Source: Salvia splendens (Eukaryota > Streptophyta > Magnoliopsida > Lamiales > Lamiaceae). From it: a stretch of DNA of 64,000 bases. Both the position numbers and the translations under genes were made by a program. Every line of letters begins with the position of its first letter. The first letter of the stretch is position 1. Shown here piece after piece: positions 55,224-64,000 of the stretch. The stretch spans positions 42,805,576 through 42,869,575 of the forward strand of contig NC_056036.1 of assembly GCF_004379255.2 (NCBI RefSeq), given 5' to 3'. Under the pieces are notes generated by a model. That model saw only the letters and a list, made by a program, of their open reading frames with translations, was not told the DNA's origin and searched no databases.

Positions 55224-55308
55224 TAAGTCAATTAAGCTGAGCTTCTTTTCCCCTCTTTAATTTGTGACCGTAACAGTGGCGAAAAGAGAGAGTTTTTGGG
55301 GAAAATTA

Positions 55309-55700
<392 letters not shown>

Positions 55701-55705
55701 TTTAA

Positions 55706-55907
55706 GTTTGGTGCTAGGTTTTCTAGATAAAATAGTATCAAGATTTAATTTAGGATTTGGTTGTTAGATTATTTTAGTTATATGGAGTTAGTTATGACTA
55801 ATTGTCCCATGACTATCCATTTAGGATTGAGTTATGCGATTCAATGTCATGAACCAAACACATTATATATTTAATTCTGGGATACAATCTTGCAAACCGA
55901 ACACTCC
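55706..55907. mobile_element. Tourist-like MITE (202 bp), inverted relative of 29929-30127
   Basis: Left end GTTTGGTGCTAGGTTTTCTA, right end (inverted) GGAGTGTTCGGTTTGCAAG. TAA flanks both sides (55703-55705 and 55908-55910). Matches the 29929 copy through ATAAAATA, CAAGAT and GATACAATCTTGCAAACCGA blocks. Confidence 0.75.
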
Positions 55908-56029
55908 TAATGGGATGAAGGGCATATTAGTGAACACATATAGTACTATATTTCATTTAATATGAAATTTGTTGGGCGACACTTGCCATAGGCTCCTCAT
56001 GCTCGAACGTAGCTCTGCACAACCAGATA

Positions 56030-56284
56030 CTCCCTTCGTCCTCGAATAGGGGTCTCTTTTTCCATTTTGGTTCGTCCGCGAATAGGAGTCCCGGTTCATT
56101 ATCACTATAAATGGTAGAGATGGCACACATCCCACTAACTCATTTCACTCACATATCATTTAAAACTAATATATATATACAAGTGAGATTCATATTCCAC
56201 TAACTTTCTTCCACACATTTTTCTTAATATTTCTTAAAACCCGTGCCGGAAATGAATGAGACTCCTATTCACAGACGAATGGAG
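56030..56284. mobile_element. Stowaway MITE (255 bp), variant termini
   Basis: CTCCCTTCGTCCTCGAATAGG and (inverted) CTCCATTCGTCTGTGAATAGG, flanked by TA (56028-56029 and 56285-56286). Confidence 0.88.
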
Positions 56285-56286
56285 TA

Positions 56287-56922
56287 TTAGACAACTCAAG
56301 TTTCGCTCATTTAAAGATCTAGGTATTCGAGCTCAGTCCAATTGCATACTCATAGTTTGAGCTCAACTTTCAATATAACTATTAAGCTCAGTTCAAACTT
56401 GGTCCATGTGATTCTTGAGAAAATCATATCCGAGAGCTTAATTTTAAGCTCTACTTGTCCGATATTCATATAAAGGGTTTTCGAGCTTGAACTTGTTAAA
56501 AGCTTGTAAAAGTTTTAAAGAATATTCAGAATATACTCTCTAAGTTAAACTTAATTACCATGCTCAACCAAATATTCAACTAAACTCATGTGCATACTCA
56601 CTAAATGTTGGTCAATGATCTCGATTCTCGATTAGCAAGGTTGCGAACATATTCATTAACTAACAAATCAAAATATGCAAGTGGGAACATGAACAATAGC
56701 ATCACACCTCGATAAAACCATCAAGCTCGTGCGCGAGCTCGTCGAATAAGTTGCCGACTAATTCAAAACCCTACAAAGAAACAAAAATGGAAAATTATAA
56801 AATTGAAATAAAGCCCACGTGTCATCGATATTCCCCCACACCTCATCACACCAAACCCCACACTCTCACCAACCACCACTAAACTAAGCCGGTTTCCGCC
56901 CCTTTCTCTATATATTCGCCGC
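56287..56922 (+). promoter_or_regulatory. PGL3: intergenic DNA and promoter of the 6-phosphogluconolactonase gene
   Basis: Most of it is AT-rich without a gene. The last 110 bp are C/A-rich. TATATATT at 56909-56916 lies only 7 bp before the first ATG, which is too close to serve transcripts that include it. Either the start for those transcripts lies upstream, or this TATA box makes shorter transcripts beginning after 56923. Confidence 0.45.
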
Positions 56923-59900
56923 ATGGCCGCCTCCTTCCGCGCTCTCTCTGCCGCTCTCCCCAATCAATCCCTTACCCGATCGCCGCCGCGCTTCCTCGCC
57001 GCCAGCTGTCTCAGTCTCAGATTGAATTCGGTTTCGTACACGCCGAGGCGCGGAGCAACGAGAGCTTCCATGGCTGAGATCGTGACGCCGAAGAGCAGGG
57101 GAAAAGTCAAAGTGTTCGATACGGAAGAAGATCTGGCGGTGTCGCTCGCGGAATACGCCGCTGATTTGTCCAAAAAATCGTCGCAGCGGAAGGACTCGTT
57201 CACCGTTGTTCTCTCCGGTGGATCCCTCGTTAAGTCTCTTAGGTATATTTCAGATGATTATAATGATTCTCAGTACTAATTGCAATATTTGGTAGCATTT
57301 TTTAGATTAAATGATGATTCTCAGTAATGTTTGGTGATGATCACCCGTTGGTGATAATTTTGGTATGATTGTATTGATTTAGAGTGGATTTGTCTTGTCT
57401 TTGTGGTTTAAGAGCATCCACAGTTCGCCCGATGCATCGGATGGACTATCGTCCGTCACTGTAGCCATGAGGACGATGGCACATCCATCGTCCGCGCCCT
57501 ACGCGGACGATAGGGCTTCGACCGGGCATCGTCCGCCCCACTGCGGGCGAGGCGGACGATGCAACGCGTTTTCCTTTTTTTTAATTTTCAAAATTTAATA
57601 TATACACCACAATTCCTTTCACTTTTCAACATTTCACTCTTTCATCTCATTCTCTATTTCACTTATAATGAATCCTGTGATTACCCAAGTCCGAATAGTC
57701 CGATGTTCAGTGGTGGTGCACGGTGGCCGCGTACCGACTCTAAATACCGACCCTTTGACTCCAACACCCAGTACGATCCCGATTTCAGTATGGATTCGTA
57801 CGGGCTGTCAGACATGGAGCCGTCTCCCACCCGCTCCACCGCCCCACCCCGCCGCGCCTCTGAATCCGCCGCCGCCTCGGGCTCCACCACCAAGAAGAAG
57901 CGGAACAGGCAAAGTGCTTAGAAGTTGCCGCTTCCGGAGAAAAATGAAGAGTTCGCCCCAGGGAGGACGTACTACAACCCGTATGAAACCATCGTCTTGG
58001 CGAGGTGTTGGATTGATATTTCAGAGGATCCGGTGTTTGCTAACAACCAAAAGCAAATAGTGTACTGGGAGCGCATCGTTGAGCGCTACAACGAGGCTAA
58101 GCCGTTGGCCGCCTACAAGCGTCATAGGGAGCAGCTCCGCAAGCACTGGGATCAGGTGAAGAAGCAGGTCAATTTGTTTTCGACGGAGTACGAGAAGTGC
58201 TTGAGGGAACAGGGCAGGGAGCGGCGAGAGTTTGATTGATGTGCGCGATAGAGCGCTTGCGTCGTACATTTCATTGTACGGTGATTTCAAGCATTACAAC
58301 TCCTGACTCCTATTGAAGGACAAACGGAAGTTCTAAGGAGGGATTCTGCCCCTATCCTCTGCGGCGAAGAGGACGAAGAACACCGCCGTCGGTGATTATA
58401 TGAGCAACGAAAGCGGCGCACATCCGATGGACCTCAACCAGCCGATGTACGAGGATGAGAATTTCGGCACACCGATGTCCTCCCGGCGTCCCATTGGCAG
58501 CAAGGCTGCCAAGAACAAGGGCAAGACGAAGGCGACATCCTCACAAGCAGTGGCCCCGGCCCCGACCCGATCGCGACCCCGACCTCGGCCCCGACCCCGA
58601 TCGCGACCCCGACCTCGGCCCCGACTTCGGCTGCGGGACATGCCTATGCGGAGTTGGTGGCGGCCGCCAACCGGAGGACATTGTTGGACACGCACCACGC
58701 CCTCATGCAGTGTGAGGATCCGGACAAAGCTGAATACCTGAAGTGGATGATCGATGATCTGCGCCGCAAGCTGGGAATGAACTAGTAATGTAGGATTTAG
58801 TGAACTTGTTTTTTTATTTCCAACTCTTGTAACTTTTTTTTTAATTAGTAATGTAGGATTTGCCTTTAATCGTAGTGTTCTTTTGTTTATAATTTTGCAT
58901 GACATATTTGAAAACATAAAAATTTAATCAACAAAATAGTAGTGAAAACTATAGGGCGAACTTTAGGGCGTCCCACTGCAGGTGGAAGGGTAGGAGGATA
59001 GAATGTTGATGTGGCGGAGCATAGGGCGGACTATAGGGCACCCCATTGTGGATGCTCTAATGTTGAATTGATTTGTTTTTCGGTTGAACGATGCATTTGA
59101 TGGAGCTAAAGTATTTTGCGATTATTTTGTTTTGTGGCACTTTTTAAGATTAAAAAGTTATGATTTTTTTTGCTGAGTATATGATGACTCTGAGTACTAA
59201 GTACAATGGTTGGTGACTATCCGTTGAAGATAATTTTGGCATGATTTTTACTTCAGACTTTAGAGTGGATTTGTTTTGTCTTTGTGGTTTGATATTGAAT
59301 TGATTAGCATTTTGCTTAAACTATGCATTTGATGGAGCTGAAGTAGTTTATGATATTGTGTTTTGTGGCATTTTTTAACATTAAACCTTAATTCTGGCTA
59401 ATTTATCTGAGGAAATGATGATTCTTAGTAAAAATTGCAATGTTTGTTGATTATCTGTCAAAGATAATTTTGGCATGATTGTTAGTACATATCATAACTT
59501 ATGATTTAGAGTTGATTTTCTTTTCGCTTAAACTATGCATTTTGATGGAGTTGGAAGTAGTTTGTGATATTGTGTTTGGTGATTGAATCATAGGAAATTA
59601 TTGGAGCAGCCTTACATTGATTCAGTAGATTGGTCAAAATGGCATGTGTTTTGGGTGGATGAGAGAGTGGTGCCGAAGGATCATCCTGATAGTAATTATC
59701 TCCTTGCTTACAATGAGTTTCTATCCAAGGTACACTTTCTTACATTTCTATGGATGCGGAAATGATTCTTTGTGGTTGTTAGATTTTAGGTTGGTTCGAA
59801 GAACTTCAATCTGAATTTGGTCCTCTTTTGGGGGTGTTTGCTTGTGTTTTGACACATGGGGCAGGCTTTTAATGAGATTATCGTGTGTGTTTTTATTGTT

Positions 59901-60935
59901 TGTAATTTTTTCTTCGGTTTGGAGCTGTTGTGACACTACTCTCTAGTGGTTGAATCGTCGGATAATGCCTTAAAGTATGTTGCCCTTTTGAATATGTTTT
60001 CATGTGTTTGGATTTGTTTTCTTGTGTTTGGATAATAATGTGTTTGTTTTTGTATGTATGATGATTTTGTTGCTGTTTTTTTGTTATTGTTTCTGCTTCA
60101 AACTGCTTTTGCCGTACTACTCTACTCGTCATTTACAATGACATGACTATTTGTATACGGAGAATTTGGTAGTTGCAAAGTACTTATCTACTGCCCTTAA
60201 TGATGAGATATAGACAATGGGATGCCTCAAAATATTTAGAAAACGAACGCCTGATCTGCAAAAAGAGCAATACTAAAGTTAGAACTGGATGTTAAGAAAA
60301 TTTTTTCTTTAGAAAAGCACAACCAAAGCCCTATAAGTATATTCTTTATTGGCAACCTCCTAACCATGATTATGTGTATTTGTTCGAACTGATTTAGCTC
60401 GGGACATCCCAAAAAGGAACACGGCTTAGTATCAATGCATTTCCTTTTTCATCTATATTTCCCCGTGCAGGTGCCAATTCCCACGGGCAACGTGTACGCC
60501 ATAAACGATGCACTGTCTGCAGAAGGCGCAGCAGACGATTACGAGACCTGTCTCAAGCATTTGATGAAAACTAAAACAATAGATCAATCCGAGAGAACTG
60601 GGTTCCCCAAATTTGACCTTATGCTAATGGGCATGGGTCCTGACGGTCACATTGCTTCCTTGTTCCCCGAACACCCTCTCGTTCACGAAAAAGAGAAATG
60701 GGTTTCCTTCATCACAGATTCACCTAAACCCCCTCCAGAAAGGATCTCTTTCACTCTCCCGGTCATCAATTCCTCTGCAAGCATCGCCCTTGTTGTTGCG
60801 GGTGCTGGTAAAGCCAACGCTGTACATATTGCGCTGAGTGATGTTTCGAACTCCGACATGCTTCCGGTCCAACTGGTTGCACCGGAAGGGGAGTTGTCGT
60901 GGTTTTTGGACAAGGGGGCAGCTTCCAAGCTCTAG
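56923..60935 (+). CDS. PGL3: 6-phosphogluconolactonase, plastid/peroxisome type (PGL3-like), 306 aa
   Basis: Three exons join in phase: 56923-57242, 59594-59729, 60471-60935. The enzyme hydrolyses 6-phosphogluconolactone to 6-phosphogluconate, the second step of the oxidative pentose phosphate pathway. The N-terminal 49 residues (MAASFRALSAALPNQS, Ser/Arg-rich, few acidic) look like a plastid transit peptide; a second in-frame Met follows at 57070 (MAEIVTPKS). Family motifs are present: VVLSGGSLV (exon 1), VFWVDERVVPKDHPDSNY (exon 2), IPTGNVYAIN, LMGMGPDGHIASLFPEH and VVAGAGKANAV (exon 3). The protein ends SKL, a peroxisomal targeting signal; Arabidopsis PGL3 has the same plastid/peroxisome dual signals. 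Intron 1 is 2.35 kb because of a Harbinger insertion and tandem repeats. The coding region looks intact. Confidence 0.97.
57412..59057 (+). mobile_element. PIF/Harbinger ORF1-only element in PGL3 intron 1
   Basis: Inverted termini GAGCATCCACAGTTCGC and GAGCATCCACAATGGGG, flanked by TAA (57409-57411 and 59058-59060). Subterminal DNA has repeated GGACGAT / ATCGTCC blocks. It has a TATATACAC box (about 57599) and leader, then a broken ORF1. No transposase. It lies in the same direction as the host gene. Confidence 0.94.
57668..58785 (+). pseudogene. Harbinger ORF1 (Myb/SANT-like) gene, broken
   Basis: Pieces in different frames: N-terminal Ser/Pro-rich part (FSGGARWPRTDSKYRPFD), in-frame TAG at 57919-57921, then the SANT-like core (YYNPYETIVLARCWIDISED, YWERIVERYNEAKPL, REQLRKHWDQVKKQV). 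After a stop near 58239 come SRRPIGSKAAKNKGK and a C-terminus DPDKAEYLKWMIDDLRRKL ending at 58785. A 30-bp tandem repeat (CCGATCGCGACCCCGACC at about 58568 and 58598) has grown inside it. At least two frame changes and two stops. Confidence 0.82.
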
Positions 60936-60984
60936 TTTTAACGTGAATTCGGTGGTGTTGTGTCAGTTGGAATGTTGTTCTATC

Positions 60985-60990
60985 AATAAA
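60985..60990 (+). terminator. PGL3: polyadenylation signal AATAAA of PGL3
   Basis: AATAAA 50 bp after the stop, in TTCTATCAATAAACG. T/G-rich sequence follows within 40 bp. Confidence 0.6.
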
Positions 60991-61610
60991 CGTAAACTTG
61001 GAATTTTGTATTCTAGTGTGTAATTTGGATTGGACTTAATATATCAAATATAATGTGCTGCTGCTGTGAAGATTGTTTTTGTATTAGTATGGTTTCTTTC
61101 ATAATCATTTTTAGGCCAAATAACTTGTTTAATTAAACTATGATTTTATTTTAAAGAGAATCAATAATGATTTTCTATTTTGGAACTCTAAATGTCTTAC
61201 CAATTGAGCTATGTTTCGTTGTATAATTAAACTATGATTAAGGGCATATAGAGTGCTTGCTCAACACTCGTTAGTTCACAAATTGGCGAAGCAAATTATT
61301 GTCACACTTATTGGATTAGTAAACACGATTAAGATTTTTTTGTTTATTTCGATTAAATACTTTGTCTTTTCAAGTTTTAACGTAATTTGAGTATTTTGTT
61401 TAGTTATAAATCAACTTAATTAGAGAAAAATACAGCGTACTACTGTAAGTATTTAAAAACAAATAAGAACGGAAAAATTTAAGTTGGACTCGTGGCCTTA
61501 TAGAAAAATACAGAGTGGTAGATGTGAAATTATAGTGTTTAAAAGGAGTTGTAAGACTCACGAATAATGCAGTGAAATGTTACTTAGCGTGAATACCCTA
61601 ATGTACTTTT
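60991..61610. other. intergenic DNA, no gene
   Basis: AT-rich flank between PGL3 and the SINE. A TAATTAAACTATGATT block occurs twice (about 61131 and 61225). Nothing else supported. Confidence 0.45.
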
Positions 61611-61629
61611 ATAATAGGCTAGGATCGGG

Positions 61630-61824
61630 CCCGTAGGGGCAGCGCAGTTGGCAACGGAGGGGAAGATCTTGTTGCAATGAGAGTTCGAATCCCACTACTG
61701 TCGTGTAGTTGCTTCCAAGGCCTCCCCCTTAACGAGCTACTGCGTACCTTGATTGAACCCCCTCACATAATGTCGGGCCGGAGTGTGGGGGCCGCCAAGG
61801 CGAAGGAAATCGCCTTTTGCTGTA
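61630..61824 (+). mobile_element. tRNA-derived SINE (195 bp)
   Basis: A box GCGCAGTTGGCAACGG and B box GAGTTCGAATCCCAC sit about 33 bp apart near the 5' end, as in plant tRNA-derived SINEs. A GC-rich body follows and the 3' end is CTTTTGCTGTA. It is flanked by a 19-bp target duplication ATAATAGGCTAGGATCGGG (61611-61629 and 61825-61843), still perfect, so insertion was recent. An Au-like family is possible but not verified. Confidence 0.9.
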
Positions 61825-62058
61825 ATAATAGGCTAGGATCGGGATAACGCTAAATTAAATCGAGAAATTGAGCATAAAGCCTTTAAGAGCCGTTTTCCAC
61901 AAACAACACAAAACAATAGTCTTACAACATAGCAGTCCAACCTGATAATCTCATCTAGAATCCAGCATGAACTAGTTCTACGAGCATAGAAATGTGACAG
62001 AATCAAAATTTAGGAAATTTAACCAACATCTGCAATGCAAATCCGCAATTCTAACCCC

Positions 62059-63612
62059 TCATTTCTCTTTGGTGTAGACTCGGACAGCAAACGCCAGTCC
62101 CAATATCAGGAGAGGCACGAGAAACTGCAGGATCTTGATCACAAACTCTGGAGTCTTGTCTGGATTGTACGATGGTTGCTCTGGAGGAACGTAGCTTCGT
62201 TTCAGGGGAACCGTTGCCATGTCTATCTCCCCGATCAAGTACTGGTCCATCATCTCCCGAGCAGAATCGCTGTGCCCAACATCTTCAAAGTCGTTGGTTG
62301 CGTCTTTTCCTAGAAAGGGGCAGTAATTTCACACGGCACTCTTGATTCAGTTTTTGTTCACAGTTTTATATAATCATCTTCGTCTAAAAAAAAAAACAAA
62401 ATCATGGTAAGGTTACCTGTGGCCGATAGCAGAACTTCATCACCTCCGGGATGATCCTCCATGAATGGGGTCACATCATAAACCTATAAAAAAATATACT
62501 ATCAACGGATATTCATGATGCAGTGCGGTGGCCAACATATTTCAGTATAATTTTTCAATAAAATATAATCCAACTCCAGCCATCAACATTAATTTTCTAC
62601 TCCAAGAGGAACACAATATTCCTAGATTTGTGATTATCATTTGAGACAGGACGAACTGATGGTTGCATCTAGGAAAACAGCCAAACTGTAAGTGGCCCTT
62701 GTCGTTTTGTAATAGTCCCAGCCAAAACCGTTAGCTAAGAAAATCAGCATGTTAACCTAGGGGCGGCTCTGGCACCAAAACACTCAGACAACCTTCTCTA
62801 CTTAGTATCATCATGAAGTTATTGTTTATTTATCATGTTTACAAGTGATCTCAAATTATTAATATTTTTAATCAATTAAATAATCATCAAATTGAAGCTA
62901 TACATAATTAAACATTTCATAAACATTGTAAATAAAACTACAAAGACTATTGATCTAAGATAGTATTACTCACTGAAGATGAATCTTAGTTTGGAGTGAG
63001 TGCAAATAGTTGGAACTTAAAATGCCATCAGTATTAGATTTTCCCCAAATTAACCAATGAAATAAGAAGTTTCAGCAAGTCCAAGCATTATTTACATTGA
63101 TTCAAAGATTATCTAACTACTCTACTAGTTAGTAATCAGAACTAACCAGTAACCACCTAAGGATGTGTAATCTAGCAATTCTAGCGCAAAACAGGACAAA
63201 AAAAGCGAAAAAAATAAGAATTAAACAGCTGAAACTGTTCCGCGAGCTAGAAAATGAGCTACAAATATCTCGATCTTTAAAATTAACTGAAATTCGCAGT
63301 AGAACACAGTCACTGTTCCTAATCTAGAGATTCACTTCAGTCGACGGAAATCGAGCTCTACACAAAGGTACGACTAAATTGACTCCAAAGTTAATGTGAT
63401 ATAACCGTATAACGAATCAAACAGCATAGAACCAAACGAATTGAAGATGTACACATCAAAATTCTCAAAATCGAGCTCCGCTCAATATAAGTAGAGATTT
63501 AATTTTTAAAAAAGGATGAAATTACCTTTCCGCTGATAATCAGCCAGCAATCCTTGGTCTTATTGTGCTTGGCTACTTCCTCAAATGTGTGAGATTTCGG
63601 ATCTGATGCCAT
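62059..63612 (-). CDS. cytochrome b5, tail-anchored (134 aa)
   Basis: Three exons join in phase on the minus strand: 63612-63526, 62483-62417, 62309-62059. Cytochrome b5 passes electrons from NAD(P)H reductases to ER desaturases, hydroxylases and some P450s. The start MASDPKSHTFEEVAKHNKTK leads into the heme-binding fold. Heme ligands are His40 in FMEDHPGGDEVL and His64 in EDVGHSDSA. After a Pro-rich linker (YVPPEQPSYNP), residues about 105-128 form one hydrophobic tail segment (FVIKILQFLVPLLILGLAF) followed by RVYTKEK, the layout of an ER tail anchor. Length equals the usual plant form. Intact. Confidence 0.97.
62484..63525 (-). other. intron 1 of the cytochrome b5 gene
   Basis: About 1.04 kb with clean GT and AG ends (donor GTAATTTC, acceptor TTTATAG). 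AT-rich; I see no transposon or other gene in it. Confidence 0.7.
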
Positions 63613-64000
63613 CGTTGATTGTTCCTCACCACTAAACACGAAGAAAGGAAAATAGTTTCAAAATCAGACGATTAAAAGAAAATATAGACCGATTAACGAT
63701 TAAAGAGAGTATGAGCAGCGCGAAAAAATGGAATCAAACGAAATCAATTCGATTAGAGAGATTACCAGAGAAGCGGAATCTAATGATTTTCCTTGCTTAG
63801 ACTATTTTGAGTGAGTGCTGAAATCAACTTCATTTGCTGAAATCAACTTCATTTTATAACGAATCTCCAGACTTCGATGAAATGACAATTAAGTCCCTAA
63901 AATAATTACACCTCCCTTTTTTGACTCTTTCGTCCTACCTTATTCAAATTTGGGAAACTGCCGAAAACAATTAGGCAGACATTCTTCAATTCCACAATAT
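63613..64000 (-). promoter_or_regulatory. 5' leader and promoter of the cytochrome b5 gene
   Basis: Upstream of ATG 63612. A CTTTTCTTTC-type pyrimidine stretch lies in the leader. CTTCTCTG/GTAATC near 63765 could be a donor of a leader intron. A TTATAAAATG stretch (minus strand, about 63850-63860) is a possible TATA box. A 21-bp tandem duplication (GCTGAAATCAACTTCATTT at about 63818 and 63837) lies beside it. Confidence 0.4.

Larger units (their letters stand above)
49797..55275 (-). mobile_element. non-autonomous LTR retrotransposon in an intron of the ubiquitin-L40 gene
   Basis: Two LTRs (49797-50263 and 52730-55275, the latter split by a Harbinger element) are 467 and about 466 bp without the insert. 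The whole is flanked by a perfect 5-bp duplication GTGGC (49792-49796 and 55276-55280). Read on the minus strand, the LTR is TGTTACGG ... ATGCAACA. A primer-binding site TGGTATCTAGAGC, close to the initiator-tRNA-Met type TGGTATCAGAGC, lies just inside the 5' LTR (about 52714-52727). A polypurine stretch AAGGGGATGGA lies just before the 3' LTR. The 2.47-kb interior lacks reverse transcriptase, integrase and protease motifs but holds unusual ORFs. Confidence 0.93.
52730..55275 (-). repeat. 5' LTR of the element, split by a Harbinger insertion
   Basis: LTR sequence occupies 52730-53146 and 55227-55275; together with the removal of one TAA it rebuilds the 467-bp left LTR without loss. The Harbinger element inserted after the retrotransposon. 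Confidence 0.92.
57243..59593 (+). repeat. three tandem repeats (about 235 bp) in PGL3 intron 1
   Basis: A unit containing GATGATTCTCAGTA, then GATAATTTTGGYATGATT and TTTAGAGTGGATTTGTNTTG, recurs near 57250-57410, 59183 and 59417. Units 2 and 3 are offset by 234 bp. The Harbinger element (57412-59057) sits at the edge of the first unit. Confidence 0.7.

Overview
This window is plant nuclear DNA: intron-rich genes (CDPK-related kinase, SAUR, cytochrome b5, plant-type PABP-interacting RRM protein, plastid/peroxisome-type 6-phosphogluconolactonase) sit in AT-rich DNA full of plant transposon families. A eudicot is likely; a more exact placement (for example Lamiales) would be a guess. All calls come from reading the sequence; no searches were run. 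Exon edges were set by GT/AG sites, reading phase and protein continuity.

Layout. 1-4053: 3' end of a Ty3/gypsy-type LTR retrotransposon with antisense, apparently spliced ORFs and a terminal LTR. 4272-7689: hAT MITE, long-TIR MULE-like element and a PIF/Harbinger element with a broken transposase. 8308-12580: RNA-binding CID-type protein (+, 10 exons). 13.1-15.2 kb: degenerate repeats and a tRNA-Leu pseudogene. 15213-19763: large coiled-coil protein (-, 15 exons). 21129-24118: Harbinger element with only ORF1, split by a solo LTR. 24.1-36.5 kb: no host gene, but many small DNA transposons, several nested. 37092-40244: CDPK-related kinase (+, 11 exons). 41560-43556: Harbinger element with a nearly intact transposase. 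45969-46319: SAUR (-). 48991-55413: broken ubiquitin-L40 fusion gene whose first intron holds a non-autonomous LTR retrotransposon, itself split by a Harbinger ORF1 element. 56923-60935: PGL3-like 6-phosphogluconolactonase (+) with a third Harbinger ORF1 element in intron 1. 61630-61824: SINE. 62059-63612: cytochrome b5 (-).

The five apparently intact host genes plus the SAUR are unrelated housekeeping or signalling genes and form no pathway. The most coherent system is the mobile one. At least seven PIF/Harbinger-type elements share GAGCATCC-like termini and 3-bp TWA-like target duplications. Two carry only a transposase, three carry only the Myb/SANT-like ORF1, and two are MITEs. One MITE is visibly an internal-deletion derivative of an ORF1 carrier. 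This suggests a two-component transposon whose parts are mobilised separately. The second candidate novelty is the LTR element at 49797-55275, which has no recognisable reverse transcriptase but encodes unfamiliar proteins with a repeated W-L-L ... P-K-V-K-M-K module.
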